DNA of 64,000 nucleotides from an uncultured Spirochaetales bacterium. Its GTDB lineage: Bacteria > Spirochaetota > Spirochaetia > Sphaerochaetales > Sphaerochaetaceae. Location: assembly GCA_949285785.1 (NCBI GenBank), contig CASEAG010000028.1, positions 1 to 64,000 on the forward strand, given 5' to 3'. The translations under genes were made by a program, and so were the position numbers. Shown here in pieces: positions 45,536 to 53,648 of the stretch. Under the pieces are notes generated by a model, which saw only the letters and a program-made list of their open reading frames with translations, had not been told where the DNA came from and made no database searches. Positions within the stretch are counted from its first letter, which is position 1. Each line of letters starts with the position of its first letter.

Positions 45536-46111
45536 TCAGTAATATCTGTTGATATTGCGGATCTGACCATCCTCAATCAGATCGCTGAGCATGTTCGCCA
45601 GATGGCCGACATCCGTCACGAAACCGCTGTTGACCCAGTTCTCAATCACTCCAAGTGCGCCGGATACACAGTAATGGTATGTGATGTCGGCCTCCTCCCT
45701 GGTCATGCCCTTGCTTATCCACAAGGCCATCGTCTTGTCCTGGATCATTCCGACGATCCGGGCGATGAAGTTGCGGCTTCTTCCATGCGGGCTGAGTATG
45801 ACCTGGCACAGCTGTCTGTTGCTGTCGATGACAGTGAGGATGCCTGTGACGAAGTCCTTGAGGTCCAGCTTGTCGGTATCGACCTGGGACAGTGTCTGCC
45901 ACATCATGCCGAGCAGAAGATCCTCTATGTTCTGCAGAAGCTGTGACGGCTCGTCGAAATGGGCATAGAACGTGTTGCGGTTGATTCCTGCCCTCCTGCA
46001 AAGAGCCGTGACCGTTATCGAGTCGATCGACTCGTCCTTCATCATTTCTATGAGCGCCTTTCTGAGCTTATCCAGTGTCTTCTCGATTCTTGCATCAAGC
46101 TTCTCTGCCAT
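45536..46111 (-). CDS. TetR/AcrR family transcriptional regulator
   Basis: The 191 residues begin with a TetR-type helix-turn-helix (ITVTALCRRAGINRNTFYAH, about 32-51), where the AGINRNTFYAHF recognition helix is characteristic, and a ligand-binding all-helical C-terminal domain (VTGILTVIDSNRQLCQVILS). No ligand can be predicted. It lies between smpB and ssrA on the opposite strand. GGGAGAA precedes the ATG. It may control itself or neighbours; I see no clear operator palindrome. Confidence 0.87.
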   Translation of the reverse strand: MAEKLDARIEKTLDKLRKALIEMMKDESIDSITVTALCRRAGINRNTFYAHFDEPSQLLQNIEDLLLGMMWQTLSQVDTDKLDLKDFVTGILTVIDSNRQLCQVILSPHGRSRNFIARIVGMIQDKTMALWISKGMTREEADITYHYCVSGALGVIENWVNSGFVTDVGHLANMLSDLIEDGQIRNINRYY

Positions 46112-46248
46112 GTCGGTCTTCTCCCAAGCGATGTCGTCAAGATATCAGACAGAAGGTTCGTTTTTCAATAAGAGCGTAAACGGAAACAGACAAAACGCAT
46201 GCTTTCATCAAAATATTACACACAATCAGGATTTCATTTCATCGGTTC

Positions 46249-46277
46249 TTGCCTGCCGGGCACTTCTCTGCTATATT
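46249..46277 (+). promoter_or_regulatory. Promoter of ssrA (tmRNA)
   Basis: TTGCCT (46249-46254), 17-base spacer, TATATT (46272-46277). Transcription from about 46284 gives a short 5' leader that RNase P would remove before 46303. Confidence 0.65.
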
Positions 46278-46302
46278 CCCTTACGTCAACTCAAGCAGAG
46301 AC

Positions 46303-46675
46303 GGGGGTGTTCCAGTTTCGACTGCCGGCAGAGCAGGCTTGGGACTGCAGGCCAAGCGACAACTTGTAAAACTATCGAAAAAATCAACTGCCAAGAAAGA
46401 AGACGAGTACGTCTCTGACGAAGCAATCGCTCTCGCTGCGTAAGCGGTGATTCGAGCAACGGCGCCAAGGGTGCTGATCCTAACCTGAGGCTGTCCGACA
46501 CCAACAGGGTCTTGCCCATGGCCAGCCGTCGGACCATGGGGACATCCAGACGGATACCTTCCAGGTGAGCTGGCTACAATGCTCTACCGGGAAGGGATCA
46601 TCTGAATTGTGGCTAAGCTCTGTAGACGTTCCAGGATGTCCCGGTAGGACAGGAGTGCGATTCTCCTCACCTCCA
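46303..46675 (+). ncRNA. ssrA: Transfer-messenger RNA (tmRNA)
   Basis: The 5' end GGGGGTGTTCCAGTTTCGAC is a standard tmRNA start and GGGGGTG pairs with CACCTCC at 46668-46674, one G-U pair, forming the acceptor stem. A T-arm (GGAG-TGCGATT-CTCC) precedes it. The open tag is AKKEDEYVSDEAIALAA followed by TAA (46390-46443), ending in the ALAA degron seen by ClpXP. The terminal CCA is not encoded: after the discriminator A comes TCA. The interior holds the usual pseudoknot-prone repeats, which I did not fold. Confidence 0.95.
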
Positions 46676-46681
46676 TCAACG

Positions 46682-46711
46682 GGAAAGGCGGCCTTCCAAG
46701 GTCGCCTTTCC
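46682..46711 (+). terminator. Terminator hairpin after tmRNA
   Basis: GGAAAGGCGGCC (46682-46693) pairs with GGTCGCCTTTCC (46700-46711), 12 base pairs with one G-U, loop TTCCAA. Only a weak pyrimidine tract (TTCATTCTC) follows. It ends 8 bases before the convergent sirtuin stop codon. Confidence 0.7.
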
Positions 46712-46719
46712 TTCATTCT

Positions 46720-47511
46720 CTAGACCGTATCCAGATATTCGTCCAGTGCTCTTGAGAACTGCTCTATGTCCTTGAACACGAGCGAGGCGTTCCTGTCCTG
46801 GGAGGTGGGCTGTGCATTGACGATCACGGTCTTGCCACCGTTGTAGTGGGTCAGCTCGGGGAATGCCGCTGCAGGATACACCGTCAATGAGGAGCCAAGC
46901 ACTATCGCAAGATCGGCTTGGGAGAAAGATATCTCGGCCTGCTTGAGGACGCTGGATGACAGCGCCTCGCCATAGAACACGATGTCAGGTTTTATCAGGG
47001 AACCGCACGTCGTGCATCTAGGCACTTCCCCTCTTCTGACGACCGGTGCGATCTGGTCGTATGTGTAATAGGCGTTGCAGTTGGTGCAATAGGCGCTCTT
47101 CGCAGATCCGTGAAGCTCGTATACAAGTCTGCTTCCAGCCCTCTGATGCATGAAGTCGATGTTCTGGGTGAACAGCCCGCTGATCAGCAGTCCCTTGCCT
47201 TCCATCTTCGCAAGAGCATCATGACAGATGTTCGGCTTGTAGTCCTCAAGATGATACCAGACCTCCTCCGCCCATGCGTAGAAGATCTCAGGATGAGAGT
47301 AGAAGTAGTCGATTGAAAGGATCTCCTCGACGGAAAGACCGTTCCATGGGGAATTGTAGACACCATGGGCGCCTCTGAAGTCAGGAATGCCGGAAAGCGT
47401 CGAGACGCCGGCTCCGGTGAATACGGCGACCTTCCTGCAGGATGACAACAGTGCCGTGAATGAATCGAATTTTGCCCTGAAGAGACCCTCGTCCTCTCTG
47501 TATCCGCTCAT
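46720..47511 (-). CDS. cobB: Sir2 family NAD-dependent protein deacylase
   Basis: Removes acyl groups from lysines using NAD. The 263 residues carry FTGAGVSTLSGIPDFRG (NAD binding, about 31-47), the TQNIDFMHQRAG motif, the catalytic histidine in YELHGSA, four zinc cysteines in CTNC and CTTC, and LGSSLTVYPAA. I start at ATG 47511 because AGGAGG lies 6 bases upstream; it is 1 base after the miaB stop. The substrate acyl type cannot be read from the sequence. Confidence 0.92.
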   Translation of the reverse strand: MSGYREDEGLFRAKFDSFTALLSSCRKVAVFTGAGVSTLSGIPDFRGAHGVYNSPWNGLSVEEILSIDYFYSHPEIFYAWAEEVWYHLEDYKPNICHDALAKMEGKGLLISGLFTQNIDFMHQRAGSRLVYELHGSAKSAYCTNCNAYYTYDQIAPVVRRGEVPRCTTCGSLIKPDIVFYGEALSSSVLKQAEISFSQADLAIVLGSSLTVYPAAAFPELTHYNGGKTVIVNAQPTSQDRNASLVFKDIEQFSRALDEYLDTV

Positions 47512-47512
47512 C

Positions 47513-48793
47513 TCATACCTCCTGTCCAAGATATGTGTTTCCTTTGAGAGACGTGGTCCTGAGCGTGACGACATCCCCTGGTCTCACTCCTGGTGACGGA
47601 TGGAAGGATATCATCTCGTTATGGGCATTTCTGGCAAGAAAGGCATTCTTGTCATCTCTCGTGACCCCCGTGACAAGAGCCCTGCAGGTCATGCCGACAC
47701 GCCTGCTCTTCTCCTTGAAGCTTCTCTTCAGCTGCTCGTCGATGAGACGCTCGAGGCGTGCGGTCTTCTCCTCCTCGGGTATCTGGCCTTCCATTTCTGC
47801 AGCCGGAGTCCCCTCACGAAGGTTGTAGTAATACATGAACGCCTCTATCGGCGAAAGATAGTCCATTGCCGAAAGCGTCTCCTCATACTCCTCCACCGTC
47901 TCCGTAGGGAAGCCTACCATGACGTCGGTGGCGAAAGTGAGACCTGGAATCGAGCTTCTCATGGAATCGACAAGGGCGAAGAAACGTTCCCTCGTCGTCC
48001 TGCGGTTCATCAGCTGCAGGATTCTCGTGCTTCCCGACTGCATGGGAAGATGTATGTGGTTGCAGACCCGCTCCTCTTCGGCTATGGTCTGGATGAGTTG
48101 TGGCGAGAAGTCCTTCGGATGAGGAGAATCGAAACGCACGAACTCGATGTCGCCCAGATGCCTGCAGACCTGTCTCAGAAGCGAGGGGAAATCATTGCCG
48201 TTCCAGCTGTATGAATTGACGTTCTGGCCAAGGAGGGTGATCTCCTTGACCCCCTTGCTCGAAAGCGACTCGACTTCGGCGATGATGTCGTCGACAGGTC
48301 TCGAGACCTCCCTTCCCCTTACATAAGGGACGATGCAGTACGAACAGAAGTTGTTGCACCCGTTCATTATCGGGACATATGAGGAGAAGTCGCCTTCATG
48401 ATAGTAACTGGACATGAAGCGGTAATGGTCCTCATCCACGATCCTGTCCTCGAGAAGATATTCCACGATGTCCATCTTCTCGTTGGTCCCGATCACGGCA
48501 TCGACGAATGGAGCTTCTCTCATCAGTTCGTCCTTCATCCTCTCCGCCATGCATCCGGTGACGACGATCCTGATAGGATGATCAGACTTCTTGATGTGGT
48601 GGAAATAGGACAGTCTTCCCCAGATCCTGTTCTCTGCGCTCTTCCTGACCGAGCATGTGTTCAGTATGACGGCATCTGCAAGATGTGCATCATCCGTCTT
48701 CTCCAGACCGGCCCCCTTGAGCAGAATCTCGAGGGCGTTGGCTTCCGCCATGTTGAGCTGGCAGCCATATGATTCAAGAATGTATCGCTTCAA
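47513..48793 (-). CDS. miaB: tRNA-2-methylthio-N6-isopentenyladenosine synthase MiaB
   Basis: Radical SAM methylthiotransferase that adds the methylthio group to adenosine 37 of tRNAs reading U. The 426 residues have the N-terminal UPF0004 domain with cysteines (SYGCQLN, LNTCSVR, TGCMAER), then the radical SAM motif CNNFCSYCIVPYVRGRE, and the C-terminal TRAM domain (near 362-426). GQNVNSYSW points to MiaB rather than RimO. It overlaps folD by 4 bases. Confidence 0.96.
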   Translation of the reverse strand: MKRYILESYGCQLNMAEANALEILLKGAGLEKTDDAHLADAVILNTCSVRKSAENRIWGRLSYFHHIKKSDHPIRIVVTGCMAERMKDELMREAPFVDAVIGTNEKMDIVEYLLEDRIVDEDHYRFMSSYYHEGDFSSYVPIMNGCNNFCSYCIVPYVRGREVSRPVDDIIAEVESLSSKGVKEITLLGQNVNSYSWNGNDFPSLLRQVCRHLGDIEFVRFDSPHPKDFSPQLIQTIAEEERVCNHIHLPMQSGSTRILQLMNRRTTRERFFALVDSMRSSIPGLTFATDVMVGFPTETVEEYEETLSAMDYLSPIEAFMYYYNLREGTPAAEMEGQIPEEEKTARLERLIDEQLKRSFKEKSRRVGMTCRALVTGVTRDDKNAFLARNAHNEMISFHPSPGVRPGDVVTLRTTSLKGNTYLGQEV

Positions 48794-49674
48794 GACTTCT
48801 CTCCTGATCTTCTTCTTGCGGCGATGAGCGTATTGTCCATCAGCATCGTTATCGTCATCGGCCCCACTCCGCCCGGCACAGGCGTGATGTATGAGGCCTT
48901 TCTCCTGACTTCATCGTAGTCGCAGTCACCGACCAGGCGCCATCCGCGCTCACGCGTCGCATCCTCGATGCGGTTCGTACCGACATCAATCACGACGGCA
49001 CCTTCGCTGACCATGTCTGCAGTCAGTGTACCGACATGCCCCGCCGCCACTATGATGATGTCGCTTTCCCGTGTGATAGCCCCAAGATCCCGGGTGTGCG
49101 TGTTGCAGACGGTCACAGTCGCATCACGGCCCTTCTGCATCAGAAGGGCGGCCAGGGGCTTGCCGACGAGATTGCTCCTTCCGATGATGCAGACACGTCT
49201 TCCATCCGTCTGGATGCCGTAGTAGTCCATAAGCGCCAGAATGCCCTTCGGAGTACATGAAACGAAGCCGTCATGTCCCATGAGAGAAAGACCGGCGTTG
49301 ACAGGGCCAAGACCATCGACGTCCTTCTGTGGATCGATGGCCAGGATGACCTTGTCGTCATCGATCTGGGCAGGTGTAGGAAGCTGCACAAGTATTCCAT
49401 CGACATCGGCATCGGCATTGAGCCTGTCTATCAGGTCAAGCAGATTCTTCTCGTCCGTCTCCTCAGGAAGCTCATAATCGCGATGATCGAACCCCATCTC
49501 GTCACAGGCCTTTCGCTTGCTCGTCACATAGCTGACGCTTGCAGGGTCCGTTCCGACCAGGACGACGGCAAGACAAGGCCGTCTGCCGGTCCGCTGGACA
49601 TACTCCATCGTCTCCCTTGAGATACGCTGTCTATGAAATGCGGCCACCTCGCGGCCGTTCATCCTTATTGCCAT
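48790..49674 (-). CDS. folD: Bifunctional methylene-THF dehydrogenase/methenyl-THF cyclohydrolase
   Basis: Interconverts one-carbon tetrahydrofolate forms. The 294 residues show SYVTSKRKACDEMGF (catalytic lysine), VDGILVQLPTP, IIGRSNLVGKPLAALLMQKG (dinucleotide binding), and TPVPGGVGPMTITMLMDNTL. The first gene of the folD-miaB-sirtuin set. No unusual features. Confidence 0.97.
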   Translation of the reverse strand: MAIRMNGREVAAFHRQRISRETMEYVQRTGRRPCLAVVLVGTDPASVSYVTSKRKACDEMGFDHRDYELPEETDEKNLLDLIDRLNADADVDGILVQLPTPAQIDDDKVILAIDPQKDVDGLGPVNAGLSLMGHDGFVSCTPKGILALMDYYGIQTDGRRVCIIGRSNLVGKPLAALLMQKGRDATVTVCNTHTRDLGAITRESDIIIVAAGHVGTLTADMVSEGAVVIDVGTNRIEDATRERGWRLVGDCDYDEVRRKASYITPVPGGVGPMTITMLMDNTLIAARRRSGEKS

Positions 49675-49717
49675 GTGTCTAATCTAGCCGAAAACAACTG
49701 AAATACACAACTTGGTT

Positions 49718-49746
49718 TAGACTTTTATCATCATTTCAGTTATATT
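49718..49746 (+). promoter_or_regulatory. Promoter of the outer-membrane protein gene, leaderless type
   Basis: TAGACT (49718-49723, four of six consensus bases), 17-base spacer, TATATT (49741-49746), then 7 bases to the ATG at 49754. Confidence 0.55.
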
Positions 49747-49753
49747 CGAAGTC

Positions 49754-50371
49754 ATGAACAAGAAATTCAAGATCACCAGCCTGCTGCTGGCTCTTGTGCT
49801 CGTGATGTGCACCCCTGCCTTCAGTGCCACCTATTATGACAACGGAAGCCAGAGATTCACCATCACCGCCGGTCCGCAGCTTCCTGTATCTGTAACGGAC
49901 TTCTCCGAAGGCAAGACATATGTCGGTTGGGGACTCAAGGAGAACGGCGAGACTTCGTTCAAGCCGGTCGGAGGCTTCGGCTCCCTCACCTACCAGATCT
50001 TCATGAACCCTTATGTGGCTATCGGTGGTGAGATCGGATACGGCTTCAACTTCTACAACGACGACACCCTGCTGACGAATGTGCCGATGCTCTTCAAGCT
50101 CACGGTCGTTCCTCTCCAGGGCAAGTTCGAGATCCCGCTATCTCTGGGAATCGGAATTTCATACATGTCCGTCTCTGACGGAGGGGCCTACCTTCCCTTC
50201 TTCATCTCCTTCGAGACGGGTCTCGACTGGTACATCACAGACCACTGGGGAATCGGACTCAAGACCGGACTCTGGGTCATTCCGGAGCTGTACATGCAGA
50301 AGAGCCGCTTTGACCAGAACGCCCTTCTGACAGTCGTCCCGATAACGCTTTCCGTGACATACAGGCAGTAG
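49754..50371 (+). CDS. Putative small outer-membrane beta-barrel protein
   Basis: The 205 residues start with a clear signal peptide (KITSLLLALVLVMCTPAFSA, cut near residue 25). The rest alternates polar and hydrophobic residues in short strands (RFTITAGPQLPVSVTDF, ALGGEIGYGF-like YVAIGGEIGYGFNFY), with turns rich in Asp, Asn and Gly, and ends in a strand SVTYRQ. That is the pattern of an eight-stranded outer-membrane barrel, but I recognise no named family. It is followed 11 bases later by a lipoprotein gene. Confidence 0.65.
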   Translation: MNKKFKITSLLLALVLVMCTPAFSATYYDNGSQRFTITAGPQLPVSVTDFSEGKTYVGWGLKENGETSFKPVGGFGSLTYQIFMNPYVAIGGEIGYGFNFYNDDTLLTNVPMLFKLTVVPLQGKFEIPLSLGIGISYMSVSDGGAYLPFFISFETGLDWYITDHWGIGLKTGLWVIPELYMQKSRFDQNALLTVVPITLSVTYRQ

Positions 50372-50382
50372 GAGGTGGGAAG

Positions 50383-51369
50383 ATGAAGAAAACGATCGTA
50401 TTCGCCTTGCTTGCGCTTCTCCTACTGTCATTCGTCTCCTGCAATCTGGATAACAACGGCATTCTCATCAATGCTCTTGAGAAGGTGCCATCCGACAACA
50501 AGAACAGGAGTTTCATCGGCTTTGACGGCGATAAGACCATGTACTACGTCACAGTCGACGGGCTAGTTAAGAGAACAGTCGAATCGTCTGATAAAGGTGT
50601 GATCAATACGCCAGAAATCGTAATTTCAAACCACTCGATATTCACCCACTACTACCAGGCTCTCGGCTGGCTGCAGGATGACAACACCATCGTCTACATG
50701 ACTGACAGTGCTGGAAACAATGGTGGTCAGGCCTTCTACAGCATCGATACGTCTTTAGCAAAAGAAGTCACGAGTCTCAAAGTCGAAGGTAAAGATACTG
50801 GCATTGTCGACTGCTATATGGCCAGCGACAAAGTCAGACTTGTCGGAGATGATGGCACTATCTATTCTGCTGAGATTTCCGGCGAAACGCTCAAACTCAC
50901 CGCTGTCGAGTCTGATTCACAGGGAACATTCGTCTCAAGCACCAATGGCCTTATCAGATATTCCGATGGTTCATACTACTACGAAGGCAAAAAGACATCC
51001 GGCATCAGCGGTGTTGTCAGATCGTTTGCAACGAGTGATGATGGAAAAAAGTATGCCGTGAGCGTCTCTGGAAGCTCCTTCCTGATCTACAAGGCTGATG
51101 GCGGAACAGAATTCTCCGAGATCGAGTCGATTTCAGGCAGCAACAACAATGAATTCCCAAGCCTTATCGACAGCGCTGGAAATCTCTATTTCCTCTACTA
51201 CAGAGGCACGAGGAGCTCATCGATTGTCTACAAGGTCTCTCCTTCTGGAGAAGTCTCTGATCATGATCTTCAGAAGAACAACATCAGGGCCGAGGCGTTT
51301 GTGCAGGGTTCCGACAACAAGATCTACATGCTGTCAAAGGACAACAACATGTTTGTCGTGACGATCTGA
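50383..51369 (+). CDS. Putative lipoprotein of unknown function
   Basis: The 328 residues start with a lipoprotein signal (FALLALLLLSFVSC, lipidation on Cys 20; the FVSC box is loose, as usual in spirochaetes). After that, repeated short blocks of the kind STNGLIRYSDGSYYYEGKKT and KVSPSGEVSDHDL suggest a beta-propeller of several blades; the family is not recognised. The coding sequence near 50560-51100 is visibly less GC-rich than its neighbours. AGGAGG precedes the start. It is translated after the outer-membrane gene and two terminators follow. Confidence 0.7.
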   Translation: MKKTIVFALLALLLLSFVSCNLDNNGILINALEKVPSDNKNRSFIGFDGDKTMYYVTVDGLVKRTVESSDKGVINTPEIVISNHSIFTHYYQALGWLQDDNTIVYMTDSAGNNGGQAFYSIDTSLAKEVTSLKVEGKDTGIVDCYMASDKVRLVGDDGTIYSAEISGETLKLTAVESDSQGTFVSSTNGLIRYSDGSYYYEGKKTSGISGVVRSFATSDDGKKYAVSVSGSSFLIYKADGGTEFSEIESISGSNNNEFPSLIDSAGNLYFLYYRGTRSSSIVYKVSPSGEVSDHDLQKNNIRAEAFVQGSDNKIYMLSKDNNMFVVTI

Positions 51370-51390
51370 GATCTGGAATTGTTCATGACA

Positions 51391-51419
51391 GGGGAAGCCA
51401 TTGCCGGCTTCCCCTTTTT
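51391..51419 (+). terminator. Intrinsic terminator after the lipoprotein gene
   Basis: Perfect 9-base stem GGGGAAGCC (51391-51399) and GGCTTCCCC (51406-51414), loop ATTGCC, then five T. Confidence 0.9.
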
Positions 51420-51441
51420 CATCAGGTCACATATAAGGAGA

Positions 51442-51469
51442 AGTCCGGATTTCTCCGGACTCCCCTTTT
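51442..51469 (+). terminator. Second terminator, tandem
   Basis: AGTCCGGA (51442-51449) and TCCGGACT (51454-51461), loop TTTC, then CCCCTTTTC. It may also serve the convergent phosphoribosyltransferase on the other strand. Confidence 0.7.
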
Positions 51470-51503
51470 CATGGTGTAATAAAATGTATCTTCTCTGGGA
51501 CGT

Positions 51504-52124
51504 TCAGTCCTCGAGAATCCTGTGAAGTATGTCCCTGACCTCTTCATCGGTGTAGACCGTGTCGATCTCGTCATGCGTCAGACCGATGAATTCATGGCAG
51601 GTGTAGTGGATCCACCTCTCATCCTCAGGCCTCTCCAAGACATGCTTGCGGCACCAGTAGTCCGGTTGGATGGGAAGCGGCTTCTCATGCTTGAAGACGG
51701 GGACCTTGTAATCGTAGACAGCCACCTTGATATCCTCACGCGGGATGCCGCAGTCCATGACGGTGTTCACAAGGGCGTTGACAGTCATGCCGGTGTCGAA
51801 GATGTCATCGACTATGAGGACCTTCTGACCTTTCTTCAGATTCTTTGGAGACCAGGTCCAGCCATCGATGTCGACATGGCCTGCATGATCCTTCACGAGG
51901 TTGTAGCTTCTTGCGACGACGGCAGCATAGAAGACCGGTGTCTTGCCCTCCTTGAGGGCGATGAGCTTGTAGAACTCGCTCATGACATTGGCCATATACG
52001 CACCACCCCTGAGGGAGTCGTAGATCACATCCGGCACGAAGCCGTCCTGTGTGTACATCCTGTAGACAAGCTTCAGAGCAGCATCACGGATCATGTCGCA
52101 TGTGATGAATTCCTTTGATGACAT
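51504..52124 (-). CDS. Purine-type phosphoribosyltransferase (hypoxanthine-like)
   Basis: The 206 residues contain the PRPP-binding block VLIVDDIFDTGMTVNALVNT (near 102-121), with the two aspartates that bind magnesium, and the type I fold around it. Such proteins salvage a base with PRPP; members near it in sequence are called hypoxanthine phosphoribosyltransferase, but the base cannot be read here. A tail after about residue 150 (WCRKHVLERPEDERWIHYTC) is characteristic of this subgroup. A MATE pump gene is 25 bases upstream. Confidence 0.75.
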   Translation of the reverse strand: MSSKEFITCDMIRDAALKLVYRMYTQDGFVPDVIYDSLRGGAYMANVMSEFYKLIALKEGKTPVFYAAVVARSYNLVKDHAGHVDIDGWTWSPKNLKKGQKVLIVDDIFDTGMTVNALVNTVMDCGIPREDIKVAVYDYKVPVFKHEKPLPIQPDYWCRKHVLERPEDERWIHYTCHEFIGLTHDEIDTVYTDEEVRDILHRILED

Positions 52125-52149
52125 CGATAACCTTCCTTTGTGAAAAATC

Positions 52150-53517
52150 CTACCTTATGGTGGAATCGTTGACAAGCTGTTTTCTCAGACTTCTGAATAC
52201 GACAAGCCGCATTGCGGTATATGTCGCGATCCCTCCCAGGACGTTGCTTATGGGCTCTGCAAGCACAACACCATCGACTCCGATCAGGTAAGGGAGGAAT
52301 ATTGTCAGCGGCACGACTATGATCACCTTCCTGAACATGGAGAAGAACACCGCCTGCTTTGCGTATCCCAGAGCGACGAAAGTCTGCTGCCCTGTCATGT
52401 GAGGGCTCATGAAGACGAAACCGAAGAAATATATCTGCAGTGCATGGTGGGTTGCCATCATGAGTTCTTCATCGGTGGTGAACAGCCCGATGAACGGATC
52501 GGGGAAGATATACAGCAGAGCCCAGATTGCGCCAGTGTATAAGACCATCATCAGAAGAAGCATGTTGCTTGCCTTCATCACGCGTCTTCCATCTCCACGA
52601 CCATAGTTGTAGCTCATTACAGGCCCGGCACCGCTTGAGAGCCCATTTACCGGAGTCGAGAAGATCTCACGGATCGAATTGAGGATCGTCATCACTCCGA
52701 CATACAGGTCACCGCCCCAGATCGAGGCGCATTTGTTGCACACGAGCTGGACGATCGAGTTCGTTGCTCCCATCGTGAAACCGCTGGTTCCGAGGATGCA
52801 TATCCTGGCGACCCGTCTGTCCAGCCTTCCGACTGTCAGTCTGATCGGAAGGCTTCGGCTTCTCAGAAAGCAGACGCAGAAGATTGCAGAAAGCACCTGG
52901 CTTATGACCGTAGCGACCGCTGCGCCCCTTACGCCCATGTCGAACAGGAAGATGAATACCGGGTCCAGAATTATGTTCGTCACAGCCCCGATACAGACTC
53001 CGACCATTCCTACGGAGGAATAGCCTAGATCGTTCATGAATGGCGTGAGGGACAGGGATATGAGGACGGGAACTGTGCCAAGGGCATAGATCTTGAGATA
53101 ATCCCTGGCATAGGGAAAGGTCTGGTCGCTTGCACCGAACAGATAGAGTATGGGTTCGCAGAATACAAGAACGACGATGGAGATCACGGCTCCTGTCACA
53201 AGGGTCAGACTGAATGACGTAGCCATGATCTTCTCCGCCTCTTCATTGTTGCCCCTACCAAGTTCGATGGCGCAAAGAGGCCCGCCACCATTGGACCCGA
53301 ACAGTCTGGCGAAGGCTGAGATCAGGGAGATTATCGGCAGGCAGAGACCGACGCCAGTAAGTGCGACGGACCCTGTTCCCTCCATATGTGCGATATATAT
53401 CCTGTCGACCTGGCTGTAAAGGAGGTTCACGAACTCGGCTACTATGAGAGGCAGAGATGAATAGATTATTGACCGTGTGACGGAGATCCTTGAAAAATCC
53501 ACCTTATGCAGTCTCAT
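52150..53517 (-). CDS. MATE family efflux transporter
   Basis: Second MATE transporter of the window, 455 residues and about 12 membrane helices. The half-repeat signatures AEFVNLLYSQVDRIYIAHME and TNSIVQLVCNKCASIWGGDL are visible. GAGGAG lies 6 bases before the ATG. Substrate unknown. It lies upstream of the phosphoribosyltransferase gene and reads into it. Confidence 0.9.
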   Translation of the reverse strand: MRLHKVDFSRISVTRSIIYSSLPLIVAEFVNLLYSQVDRIYIAHMEGTGSVALTGVGLCLPIISLISAFARLFGSNGGGPLCAIELGRGNNEEAEKIMATSFSLTLVTGAVISIVVLVFCEPILYLFGASDQTFPYARDYLKIYALGTVPVLISLSLTPFMNDLGYSSVGMVGVCIGAVTNIILDPVFIFLFDMGVRGAAVATVISQVLSAIFCVCFLRSRSLPIRLTVGRLDRRVARICILGTSGFTMGATNSIVQLVCNKCASIWGGDLYVGVMTILNSIREIFSTPVNGLSSGAGPVMSYNYGRGDGRRVMKASNMLLLMMVLYTGAIWALLYIFPDPFIGLFTTDEELMMATHHALQIYFFGFVFMSPHMTGQQTFVALGYAKQAVFFSMFRKVIIVVPLTIFLPYLIGVDGVVLAEPISNVLGGIATYTAMRLVVFRSLRKQLVNDSTIR

Positions 53518-53579
53518 TCACCACTCCTCATGCATGATGTTCTACAACAATTCCCATGATTTTGGAATCTGATCCGAGA

Positions 53580-53619
53580 ATGGAAAAGGCTCCGGTGAAA
53601 CGTTGAGAGCCGGAGCCTT
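53580..53619 (-). terminator. Terminator of the map operon
   Basis: On the minus strand AAGGCTCCGG (53619-53610) pairs with CCGGAGCCTT (53595-53586), 10 base pairs, 14-base loop, then TTTTCC. It lies in the 131-base space between map and the MATE gene. Confidence 0.8.
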
Positions 53620-53648
53620 CTGAAAAGTTCAAGTGGAAATGGCAGGAA

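Noticed and set aside
46249-46716. Small open frames within the tmRNA locus
   Set aside because: They contain the tmRNA tag or its complement; the RNA explains the region.
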